DNA of 9,687 bases from Bacillota bacterium (GTDB taxonomy: Bacteria; Bacillota; Clostridia; Oscillospirales; Acutalibacteraceae): contig JAEZWL010000229.1 of the NCBI GenBank assembly GCA_023420245.1, positions 1-9,687 on the forward strand. The letters run 5' to 3'. Below the pieces are notes generated by a model. The model worked only from the letters and a program-made list of their open reading frames with translations, ran no database searches and was not told the origin of the DNA. Below are positions 1-6,142 of the stretch, piece by piece. The position numbers and the translations under genes were made by a program. Position 1 is the first letter of the stretch; each line of letters starts with the position of its first letter.

Positions 1-161
1 CAATTTTGAGCGTTTCCAAATGAAGTTCCGACTGACACCATTTCAAAAGCGGTGTCAGTCGGCGTAATTTCAAGATATTCTACGATTGGCTTTTCTTTTT
101 CCTGTCTATTTCTTCTGGAGCAGGTCAAGTTTGAATTCCGCTGCGGTTTTGTTTTATTCAT
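1..161 (-). CDS. Partial open reading frame downstream of the dehydratase, cut by the left window edge
   Basis: A frame starting ATG at 161 runs without a stop to the window edge (53 codons). Its ATG lies inside the last codons of the dehydratase gene and overlaps it by 8 bases, the overlap reading ATGAATAA, which would suit translational coupling. The first 25 residues are polar and basic, followed by a more protein-like stretch containing PIVEYLEITPTDTAFEM. I do not recognise a family. No good Shine-Dalgarno sequence precedes the ATG, so the true start may be further in, for example the TTG at 128. What speaks for it is the open frame, the overlap and ordinary codon use. Against it is the short visible length and a strong inverted repeat at 28-62 inside it. 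The rest of the gene lies outside the window. Confidence 0.4.
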   Translation of the reverse strand, partial: MNKTKPQRNSNLTCSRRNRQEKEKPIVEYLEITPTDTAFEMVSVGTSFGNAQN

Positions 162-2061
162 CCACTGCCAGAGCGTCGCTTTCTTCGGCATGCCCCGAAT
201 AGGTCGGTACAAGCTCATGGACAATTTCCATCATTTCGACGTTATTTACGCCGGCAACGCTTCTGAGATTTTCCACCTGATTAAGGAAGGTTTCCTCGTT
301 AAAACGGATTGGAGTTCCGATATAGATCAGCTCATGAGCCGTCTTTTCGCAGCCGCCCTCGCTGTCCAGCAAAAGCTCCTCATATAGCTTTTCGCCGGGA
401 CGAAGCCCCGTATATACAATCTTGATATCCTCATCCGGACGGAAGCCGGAAAGACGAATCAGGTTACGCGCCAAATCCACAATTTTGACCGGCTGTCCCA
501 TATCCAGCACGAATATCTCGCCGCCATGTGCCATTCCTCCCGCCTGAATCACCAGTCTTGCCGCTTCGGGAATCGTCATAAAGAAACGGGTGATATCGGG
601 GTGGGTCACAGTTACCGGACCGCCGTTTTCGATTTGCTTTTTAAAGAGCGGAATTACACTTCCGTTGCTGCCCAATACATTGCCGAAGCGAACAGCGACG
701 AATTCCGTCTTGCTGTGGCGGCTGTAATACTGGATAATCAGTTCGCAAATACGCTTCGTCGCGCCCATGATATTGGTCGGATTTACAGCCTTGTCTGTAG
801 AAATGAGCACCATCCGGCTGACGCCGAATTTATCACAGGTCTGCGCAACATTCAGCGTACCGAACACATTGTTCTTCACCGCTTCGCCCGGGCTTAGCTC
901 CATGAGCGGAACGTGCTTGTGCGCCGCGGCGTGGAACACGACATCCGGCTTAAAAACAGAGAAGATATGCTCCAGTCTGGCTTTATCCCGAACGGAGCCG
1001 ATCAAGACCTCCAAATTCAGGCTTTTATAACGCATTAACAGTTCATTCTGCAAATCATACGCGTTATTTTCGTAGATATCAAAAATAATCAGCTTTTTCG
1101 GCTTGAAGTTTACAATCTGGCGGCAAAGCTCGCTGCCGATGGAACCGCCTCCGCCTGTTACCAGAACCGTTTTATTCTTTAGATAGCCGCTGATTTCTTC
1201 CGTGTTTAATTCGATTTCGTCCCTCCCCAGAAGGTCGATAATATCCACATTACGGATTTTCAGGGGGTCGGCGCTGTCCTCAATGATTTCATACAGCGCG
1301 GGAATGGTTTTCAGCTGACAGCCGGTTTGGGAGCAGATGCTCAGGATATCCTGCTTGTCCTTTTTATTGGCGGTTGCCATGGCAAGAACGATCTGATCCA
1401 CGTTATAACGGGAAGCGATTTTAGGGATACTTTCTCTGCCGCCCGCCACCTTAACGCCGTGGATACGGGTTCCGCGCTTGCTTCGGTCGTCGTCAATCGC
1501 GACAACGGGAATCCCCTTGCTCTCCGGAGCGGATTTCATATCCTTGATCACCATGGAGCCCATTTCGCCCGCGCCGATGACCATGACGCGATTGAATTCC
1601 TCTGAATTATGCCGGTTGATCATGCTCTTACGCTTTGCCCTGCGAATCAGCCGGAAGCTGAAGCGCGAAGCGCCGACGAAGAAGAAGGTGAATACCCAGC
1701 CCATTACATATACGGAAAACGGAAAACGGATTACCCCAAGCAGTTTTCCTGCCATTGTAAAATCAAGCAAAGAAGCCAGCAAACAGGCGGTCGTCGTCCC
1801 GTAAAAAATCAACAGCAGCTCATCCAAGCTGGCAAACTGCCACATTGTGGTATAAAACCGGAAAAGAGCAAAGGTAAAGATACAGATCAGCGTGACCCAC
1901 GGAATCGTTGTTCTGAACGCTTCGAAGTCAAGGAAAGATATTTGGTTTTCAAACCGAAGCATATACGAAATCCAATAGCTGAAAAACACGCAAATAACGT
2001 CTATGATAATCTGAGGGATAGAATTTTTCAAAGTCACTCTTTTATTTTTCATACTAAACAC
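154..2061 (-). CDS. Membrane-anchored UDP-sugar 4,6-dehydratase, CapD/PglF/FlaA1-like polysaccharide biosynthesis protein
   Basis: About 635 residues, the usual length for the long membrane-bound form of this family. Residues 15-140 hold about four hydrophobic segments that anchor it in the cytoplasmic membrane. Next is a CoA-binding-like Rossmann domain with VIGAGEMGS near 162-170. The catalytic short-chain dehydrogenase domain begins with TGGGGSIGSE near 303-312 (NAD(P) binding). The catalytic region has STDK near 422-425 and MGATK near 433-437, the Met-x3-Lys form typical of PglF-type UDP-GlcNAc 4,6-dehydratases, and LRPGEKLYEE lies near 554. Family knowledge suggests it makes a UDP-4-keto-6-deoxy-hexosamine for capsule, O-glycan or teichoic-type polymers; the exact sugar is inferred. 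Starts TTG 2064, GTG 2061 and ATG 2052 are all in frame. An AGGA about 7 bases upstream favours GTG 2061. It appears to be transcribed alone or with the partial frame after it. Confidence 0.92.
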   Translation of the reverse strand: MFSMKNKRVTLKNSIPQIIIDVICVFFSYWISYMLRFENQISFLDFEAFRTTIPWVTLICIFTFALFRFYTTMWQFASLDELLLIFYGTTTACLLASLLDFTMAGKLLGVIRFPFSVYVMGWVFTFFFVGASRFSFRLIRRAKRKSMINRHNSEEFNRVMVIGAGEMGSMVIKDMKSAPESKGIPVVAIDDDRSKRGTRIHGVKVAGGRESIPKIASRYNVDQIVLAMATANKKDKQDILSICSQTGCQLKTIPALYEIIEDSADPLKIRNVDIIDLLGRDEIELNTEEISGYLKNKTVLVTGGGGSIGSELCRQIVNFKPKKLIIFDIYENNAYDLQNELLMRYKSLNLEVLIGSVRDKARLEHIFSVFKPDVVFHAAAHKHVPLMELSPGEAVKNNVFGTLNVAQTCDKFGVSRMVLISTDKAVNPTNIMGATKRICELIIQYYSRHSKTEFVAVRFGNVLGSNGSVIPLFKKQIENGGPVTVTHPDITRFFMTIPEAARLVIQAGGMAHGGEIFVLDMGQPVKIVDLARNLIRLSGFRPDEDIKIVYTGLRPGEKLYEELLLDSEGGCEKTAHELIYIGTPIRFNEETFLNQVENLRSVAGVNNVEMMEIVHELVPTYSGHAEESDALAVDE

Positions 2062-2119
2062 CAAGAATTCCTATCAAATTTGCTCCTATCATCAGGCAGC
2101 CTATATTCCTGTTTTTTGA

Positions 2120-2145
2120 CCTATCCGTCTAAACGTATCGACAGG
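2120..2145 (-). other. Bulged hairpin in the dehydratase mRNA leader
   Basis: In the predicted leader, CCTGTC (2140-2145) can pair with GATAGG (2120-2125) through one G-U pair, enclosing a small CGT/ACG stem. There is no T-run, so it is not a classic terminator. I do not recognise a riboswitch consensus in the leader. It may be an unremarkable fold. Confidence 0.25.
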
Positions 2146-2171
2146 TTAACTGTAAGGAATACAACTGGATA

Positions 2172-2200
2172 AGTATAGCACAAACTTTTATCAATTGAAA
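2172..2200 (-). promoter_or_regulatory. Candidate extended -10 promoter of the dehydratase gene
   Basis: On the minus strand TGC precedes TATACT (2172-2177), giving an extended -10 (TGn) element. The -35 at 17-base spacing is TTTCAA (2195-2200), a poor match, which is usual for extended -10 promoters. The predicted start near 2165 gives a leader of roughly 105 bases. The region 2065-2251 between this gene and the ABC unit holds nothing else I can name, and no clear terminator of the ABC unit is visible, so read-through into this gene is possible. Confidence 0.5.
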
Positions 2201-2251
2201 TGCAAAATACCTGCTTATTTTATATTATTGCACATTTATAGGAAGAAGATG

Positions 2252-2872
2252 TTAACTTTTTGTTATTACACGCGCAACAGCCAGAGGAGGACCGCTTAAA
2301 AAATAAACCGTATCGGCAAGCGTTTGAGCCTCCCGCTCGTCGTGTGTAACCAACAGTTTCAGTGCGCCCGGTGTTTTTTTCTGAATCAGCGCGATTACCT
2401 CCGCCTTTGCCTTTTCATCCAGTGCGTGAAAGGGCTCATCCATTAAAATAATATCGCCGCCGTACGCAAGCGCCCGGGCAATGGCAACCCGCTGGCGCAT
2501 CCCGCCGCTCAAGTCGGAGGGATATTGGTGCGCTTCTCCGGATAATCCTACCCGTTCCAGCCACACCGCCGCTTCGGCAGCGTTCTGCTTTTCACTTTTG
2601 TTCAGCACCGCCGCAACATTCTCCTGCGCAGTGCACCACGGCAGCAGCCGGTCCTCCTGAAACAAACAGGATATTTTTTTGCCTTGCAGCCCCGAAATTT
2701 CGCCGGAGTCAGGCTTCACCAGCCCGGCAACGCAGTTCAGCAGCGTGGTTTTTCCGCACCCGGAAGGTCCGAAAAAGCATACCGTTCCGCTTTCCGGAAA
2801 ATCCAGAGAAAAATCGTGCAAAACCATCTTTTCGCCGAAGCTTTTGCAAATATTTTTGAATCGCAGCTCCAT
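2252..2872 (-). CDS. ABC importer ATP-binding protein, SsuB/TauB-like
   Basis: This 206-residue ATPase energises the importer encoded by the two genes before it. All nucleotide-binding motifs are present: Walker A GPSGCGKTT (35-43), Q-loop Gln72 in LFQEDRLLPW, signature LSGGMRQR (121-128), Walker B IILMDEP (141-147), D-loop ALDE (150-153) and switch His177. The LLPW after the Q-loop is typical of the nitrate/sulfonate/taurine subfamily. It is about 40-50 residues shorter than usual SsuB/TauB proteins because it stops soon after the core fold, lacking the C-terminal extension. Its ATG lies 10 bases after the permease stop, and a GGTGA sequence overlapping that stop could serve as its ribosome binding site, so the two are probably co-translated. 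The substrate is not evident. Confidence 0.93.
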   Translation of the reverse strand: MELRFKNICKSFGEKMVLHDFSLDFPESGTVCFFGPSGCGKTTLLNCVAGLVKPDSGEISGLQGKKISCLFQEDRLLPWCTAQENVAAVLNKSEKQNAAEAAVWLERVGLSGEAHQYPSDLSGGMRQRVAIARALAYGGDIILMDEPFHALDEKAKAEVIALIQKKTPGALKLLVTHDEREAQTLADTVYFLSGPPLAVARVITKS

Positions 2873-2882
2873 AACAGCTTCA

Positions 2883-3665
2883 TCACCGTATTCCGTTATA
2901 TTTTTTTCCGGCCTTGCTCATCAGTAAAACCATCAATCGTTCCAACAAAACGCTCATCAGGATTACCATTGCCGTCCATGCAAACAAATCGGCCGTCTCA
3001 ATATAGATTTTCGACTGATAAATCTGCCCGCCGATGGATAAACTGGAATTTGCCAGAACCTCGGCCGCAATTCCCGCCTTCCAGGCAAGTCCCATTCCCG
3101 TTGTGCACGCGGCGGTAAAATACGGCATGACAGAGGGTATGTAGACTCTTTTTACGGTTTTGATTCTCCCAAACCGGAAGCAATACGCCATTTCGAGCAG
3201 GTTTTTATCTGTGCTTTTGATTCCGTTTGAAACATTTCCCCAGATAATGGGCAGAACCATCAAAAATGCGGTAAACGAAGGGACCAGGTCGGAACGCAGC
3301 CAAACCATCGCCAGAATAATAAACGACGCCACCGGGGTCGCCTTTATAATACTGTTGACGGGATAAAACAGATCATATGCCGCCTGAAAGCTTGTGGTAA
3401 GCACCGCCAGCACTGCGCCCGTTCCTACGCCGATAACAAATCCGACGGATATCCGCAGCATGGAGCCCAGTGCGGACAGCCAAAACTCCCCGTTTTCCGC
3501 CAGTTCAAACAGCCTTTGAAAAACACGAACAGGAGATACGATGAGTATCTCCTGTTTCACGGTAAAAAAGAGGAGCTGCCAGAAAGCCAGCCAGAACAAG
3601 GCTACCAAAAGCTTCTTTCCCATTTTCCGGTTCAAAATATTACTTTTCGTAATAGAAATCTTCAC
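2883..3665 (-). CDS. ABC importer permease, SsuC/TauC-like
   Basis: A 260-residue integral membrane protein of the BPD_transp_1 family. It has a first helix near 19-37 and about five further hydrophobic segments. The cytoplasmic EAA loop that docks on the ATPase is near residues 158-185 (EMAYCFRFG...RVYIPSVMPYF). The family forms a homodimeric channel with two ATPases and receives substrate from the lipoprotein. The GTG start at 3665 overlaps the end of the substrate-binding gene by 26 bases and has GGAGG about 11 bases upstream, within that gene's last codons. An in-frame ATG at 3623 (Met15) would avoid the overlap but has only a weak ribosome binding site. I favour the GTG. Translational coupling with the upstream gene is likely. 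Confidence 0.9.
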   Translation of the reverse strand: MKISITKSNILNRKMGKKLLVALFWLAFWQLLFFTVKQEILIVSPVRVFQRLFELAENGEFWLSALGSMLRISVGFVIGVGTGAVLAVLTTSFQAAYDLFYPVNSIIKATPVASFIILAMVWLRSDLVPSFTAFLMVLPIIWGNVSNGIKSTDKNLLEMAYCFRFGRIKTVKRVYIPSVMPYFTAACTTGMGLAWKAGIAAEVLANSSLSIGGQIYQSKIYIETADLFAWTAMVILMSVLLERLMVLLMSKAGKKYNGIR

Positions 3666-4695
3666 CTGGCATTTTCCCTCCGACGGACTTTGGATTTGCT
3701 TGGAACAGGACGTTCAGAAAATCCGGAATTTTCGCTTTCATTTCGCTGCCGTCAAGATAAACAATATTGCAGTTCGGAATTGCTTTTTTTGCAACCGCCG
3801 CCGGCATGATGCCATATTTTTCAGATAAGATCGAAGCATCCTCGATATTGGAAACAGTGAATGCGGCGGATGTCTGATATTCCTTCAAAAACGCATGAAG
3901 CGCTTCTTTGTTTTTCTCCGCGAAATCCTTGCGGACAATCAGACAGCCCATTGTGAGCACGCTCTTATCCCCGACAGCCTTATTCCACTCTTTTGTGACA
4001 TCCAGCGCGATTTTAACATCCTTATTCTTCCCCATAACCTGCGTTACAAACGGTTCGGGCAGCACGGCGATTTTTGCTTTGCCGGATATCACCATTGCGG
4101 CAAGCTCCGCGTGCTCCGCCTTATATTCTACCTTAACATCCTTGCCAACTTCAAGACCGTTCTGCTTTAAAATGTAATTTAACGCATATTCCGGAGTCGA
4201 GCCCTGACCGGTAGCGTAAACTGTTTTTCCCTTCAAATCCTTTACGCCGGTAACCTTTTCTCCGTTTGTGAGCACGGACAAAACCCCGAGCGTATTAATC
4301 GCCGCAAGCTGAACCTTGCCGCCTGTCTTGTTATAGAGCGTTGCCGCAAGGTTGGTCGGTACGGCGGCAGCGTCGATTTCTCCGGTCGAAATTTTAGAGA
4401 CAATTTCATCCGGCGCGCCGACGATTTTAAAATCGTAATGATTCGCCGACGTGTTCGTGTCGTTATCGCTCATCAGCTTCAGCATTCCCAGACCGGTAGG
4501 ACCCTTCAAGGTTGCCAGCCTTATTGTGGCTTTTTCCGTCGCCAACGAAGCCGTCGCCTGACTGGAGACCTGAGAAGTCGCCTGCGCCCCGGAGGACGGC
4601 GCTGCGCTGCTTTGACTGGAAACGGGGCTTGCACAGCCGGAGAGGATTGATAAAAACAAAAGCGCCGATACGGCGGTAGACATAATTTTTTTCAT
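3640..4695 (-). CDS. ABC importer substrate-binding lipoprotein, SsuA/NMT1-like
   Basis: 351 residues. The N-terminus is a lipoprotein signal: Lys-rich start, hydrophobic core, and lipobox LSGC with Cys21 as the lipidation site. A Ser/Ala/Thr/Gln-rich linker follows (about 22-52). The mature domain resembles periplasmic-binding type 2 proteins of the COG0715 (sulfonate, taurine, nitrate, thiamine-precursor) group, with features such as KGPTGLGMLKLM, STGEIDAAAVP, KGKTVYATGQGSTPEY and KIAVLPEPFV. The ligand cannot be read from sequence; alkanesulfonates, pyrimidine precursors or another small anion or heterocycle are all possible. It starts 27 bases after the regulator gene, with AAGGGA about 9 bases before the ATG. 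Being the second gene in the unit, it is probably controlled by the upstream Crp-type protein. Confidence 0.9.
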   Translation of the reverse strand: MKKIMSTAVSALLFLSILSGCASPVSSQSSAAPSSGAQATSQVSSQATASLATEKATIRLATLKGPTGLGMLKLMSDNDTNTSANHYDFKIVGAPDEIVSKISTGEIDAAAVPTNLAATLYNKTGGKVQLAAINTLGVLSVLTNGEKVTGVKDLKGKTVYATGQGSTPEYALNYILKQNGLEVGKDVKVEYKAEHAELAAMVISGKAKIAVLPEPFVTQVMGKNKDVKIALDVTKEWNKAVGDKSVLTMGCLIVRKDFAEKNKEALHAFLKEYQTSAAFTVSNIEDASILSEKYGIMPAAVAKKAIPNCNIVYLDGSEMKAKIPDFLNVLFQANPKSVGGKMPGEDFYYEK

Positions 4696-4722
4696 ACAGT
4701 AATTCCCTTCATGGTGATATTT

Positions 4723-5421
4723 TTAAAATGATTCGGACTTAAGTCGATTGACATCCGGAACAGAAATCGCTTTTCCGCTTCGCTGAATAATATCTGCCTC
4801 GCACAAATCATCCAAAGCACGGTAAAGCGACGCGCGTCCCATATCAAGCAGGTTTGCAAGCTGGGTAAGCGTACACGGCAGTTCAAACCGGTGCGGATTA
4901 TCGCTTTTTGAGGACAGGGAGAGTAAATAGGAAACCAGCCTGCATTCGGCGTTTCCGCCCGTAAAATTATCAATTCGACTGTTCAGGAAACAAATTCGGT
5001 TTGAAAGATAGCCGATATAGTTTTCCGCAATGCGAAAATCTAATTCAAAGAGACTGTGCAGCAGAGACTGCGGAAGAAAAAGAACACGGCTGCGTTTCAC
5101 CGAGACAACCTCTGTGACATAATGCTTCGCGCTGTTGAACAGACCCGCTATTCCAAAGACACCGCCCGCAAAAAAAGTGTTTAGAACCAGGTCTGACCCC
5201 TGACTCGCGGATTTCAGAGCCTTGAGCTCTCCTGATACCACAATCCCCATACTCTTTTGAAAGCTGGAGCGGGTATAGATTTTTTCATCCGGCTCGAATT
5301 CCAGGCAGCTGCATTCTTCGTTTTCAAAAGCGGTGTCAACTGAAGAATCTTCGATTCCACTGAAGAGAAAGCACTGCGCCAAATAAAGTTGATATTTTTT
5401 TAATTTTCGAACTGTTTTCAT
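4723..5421 (-). CDS. Crp/Fnr-family transcriptional regulator
   Basis: About 232 residues from the ATG at 5421; a GTG at 5430 is also in frame but has no visible ribosome binding site. An N-terminal cyclic-nucleotide-binding-like beta-roll spans about 15-120 (FEPDEKIYTR, GIVVSGELKAL), then a long dimerisation helix, then a winged helix-turn-helix near 184-215 with TLTQLANLLDMGRASLYRAL. The phosphate-binding cassette of true cAMP receptors (Gly-Glu-Leu with an Arg-Ser pair) is not seen; the equivalent stretch is FGIAGLFNSAKHYVTE, so cAMP binding is unlikely. Cysteines occur, but not in the FNR iron-sulfur spacing. It heads the importer unit, so it probably senses the imported compound or a related metabolite, and the palindrome at its own promoter suggests autoregulation. 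Confidence 0.9.
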   Translation of the reverse strand: MKTVRKLKKYQLYLAQCFLFSGIEDSSVDTAFENEECSCLEFEPDEKIYTRSSFQKSMGIVVSGELKALKSASQGSDLVLNTFFAGGVFGIAGLFNSAKHYVTEVVSVKRSRVLFLPQSLLHSLFELDFRIAENYIGYLSNRICFLNSRIDNFTGGNAECRLVSYLLSLSSKSDNPHRFELPCTLTQLANLLDMGRASLYRALDDLCEADIIQRSGKAISVPDVNRLKSESF

Positions 5422-5438
5422 AATTATCACGCTGTTTC

Positions 5439-5454
5439 TGTATCATTTGATACA
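5439..5454. promoter_or_regulatory. Palindromic operator at the regulator's transcription start
   Basis: A perfect inverted repeat TGTATCA-tt-TGATACA (7-2-7). It begins two bases downstream of the -10 box of the leftward promoter and covers its predicted +1, a position where a bound dimer would block transcription. Crp/Fnr-family dimers bind symmetric sites of about this length, so the adjacent regulator is the natural candidate. Binding is inferred. Confidence 0.7.
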
Positions 5455-5474
5455 TATTATAATAAGTTTATAAA
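5447..5474 (+). promoter_or_regulatory. Possible divergent rightward promoter
   Basis: On the plus strand TTGATA (5447-5452), a 16-base spacer and TATAAA (5469-5474), each one base off consensus. The -35 falls inside the palindrome. A second, weaker candidate is TTGTCA (5478-5483), 16 bases, TAATTT (5500-5505). The region is AT-rich, so chance matches are expected. Confidence 0.3.
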
Positions 5475-5484
5475 TGTTTGTCAA
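5456..5484 (-). promoter_or_regulatory. Consensus sigma-A promoter of the regulator/ABC unit
   Basis: On the minus strand TTGACA (5479-5484), a 17-base spacer and TATAAT (5456-5461): both boxes and the spacing match the consensus exactly. The predicted start is near 5449, giving a leader of about 28 bases before the ATG at 5421. A promoter this strong usually needs a repressor, in line with the adjoining palindrome. Confidence 0.85.
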
Positions 5485-5505
5485 CCGTTTAACATAGTCT
5501 AATTT

Positions 5506-5546
5506 AAAAAAGCACAGAGGCTCCCCAAAAACGGAGCTTTCTGTGC
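5506..5546 (-). terminator. Rho-independent terminator (minus strand), second of a tandem pair
   Basis: Stem GCACAGA (5512-5518) pairs with TCTGTGC (5540-5546), and GCTCC (5520-5524) with GGAGC (5533-5537), with a small internal loop and an 8-base apical loop. On the minus strand it is followed by six T (5506-5511). It would stop leftward read-through from the efp unit before the importer promoter. Confidence 0.75.
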
Positions 5547-5588
5547 GGAAAAGAAGCTAGAAGAAAGGACAGTCGGAGGTTTATGTGC

Positions 5589-5619
5589 AAAAAGAGCGCT
5601 GCCGCGCAGCGCTCTTTTT
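5589..5619. terminator. Strong bidirectional terminator after the zinc-ribbon gene
   Basis: Perfect 14-base arms (5589-5602 and 5606-5619) around a 3-base loop, flanked by A5 on the left and T5 on the right, so it can act on both strands. It begins 13 bases after the stop of the leftward zinc-ribbon gene and ends the yqeG-aroQ-efp unit. Confidence 0.88.
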
Positions 5620-5632
5620 AATCAACCTGTTA

Positions 5633-6085
5633 TTACTCGTGATCGTGATCGTGACCGCAGCCGCAATCGCATTCGCCGCAATCGCAGTCATCTTCATCAA
5701 AATCGAACTCAAGAGTTTCGCCGCAGTTCGGACACTCCATTTGACCGTCTTCAATAATCTCTTCGGACAGGCAAATTGTTTCATGGCAATTCGGGCAGGT
5801 TACTTCATAATAGCAATCCCCGTCTTCATCATCGTCTTCGTCCTCGTAATCGTCGTCGTCATACTCATCGTAATATTCGTCTTCCAAAGAACCGAGGTCC
5901 TCGTCTACGGCATCCAGCTGGTCAGCCATATCCTCCAGCCCGTCCTGCATTTCGGAAAAACTGAGTGCCATATCATCTAATAAGTCGATAATCGCGTTGA
6001 GTACCTTTACTTCTTTTTTGCTCGCATCAAGCTCAAGGCCTTCTGCTAAGCCACGGATGTAAGCAACCTTTTCTGTATTTGTCAT
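5633..6085 (-). CDS. Small acidic zinc-ribbon protein with CD1247-like N-terminal domain
   Basis: 150 residues. The N-terminus (about 1-60, KVAYIRGLAEGLELD...) is a helical domain like that of the clostridial CD1247 family, of unknown function. Residues 61-92 form a very acidic Asp/Glu/Tyr linker. A zinc ribbon follows, with CPNC at 97-100 and CPNC at 118-121. The last 17 residues are dominated by Cys, His and Asp (five Cys from 134 to 143, then His145, 147 and 149), resembling a second metal-binding or storage tail. It follows efp by 57 bases and has AAGGGGG about 10 bases before its ATG, so it is probably the last gene of that unit. No enzyme motif is seen and the role is unknown. The family assignment is from memory of conserved efp neighbours. 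Confidence 0.85.
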   Translation of the reverse strand: MTNTEKVAYIRGLAEGLELDASKKEVKVLNAIIDLLDDMALSFSEMQDGLEDMADQLDAVDEDLGSLEDEYYDEYDDDDYEDEDDDEDGDCYYEVTCPNCHETICLSEEIIEDGQMECPNCGETLEFDFDEDDCDCGECDCGCGHDHDHE

Positions 6086-6142
6086 GTCTTTTTAGCCCCC
6101 TTCATTTTGAGTCAAATATATGTGAACAAAGTCTAGTTTTGG

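Noticed and set aside
41..57. A 17-base exact match between 41-57 and 5322-5338, possibly a dispersed repeat
   Set aside because: On the minus strand both copies encode the same residues DTAFE in the same frame with the same codons, one in the edge reading frame and one in the Crp-type regulator. The identity does not extend further, so it is best read as chance codon agreement.
526..897. Rightward open frames across the dehydratase gene
   Set aside because: They are shadows of a long, motif-rich leftward gene and have no ribosome binding sites or recognisable domains.
2065..2165. Possible c-di-GMP or other known riboswitch in the dehydratase leader
   Set aside because: The conserved core motifs of the common riboswitch classes I can recall are not present.
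5640..5700. Short tandem-like repeats (gatcgtgatcgtgac, cgcaatcgc), considered as a repeat array
   Set aside because: They encode the Asp-His and Asp-Cys rich tail of the zinc-ribbon protein; the units are imperfect and explained by coding.
5585..5980. Hydrophobic rightward frame of 131 residues over the zinc-ribbon gene
   Set aside because: The Val/Ile-rich protein is the complement of Asp/Glu-rich codons in the real leftward gene, a known artefact. The GTG start sits in a terminator stem.
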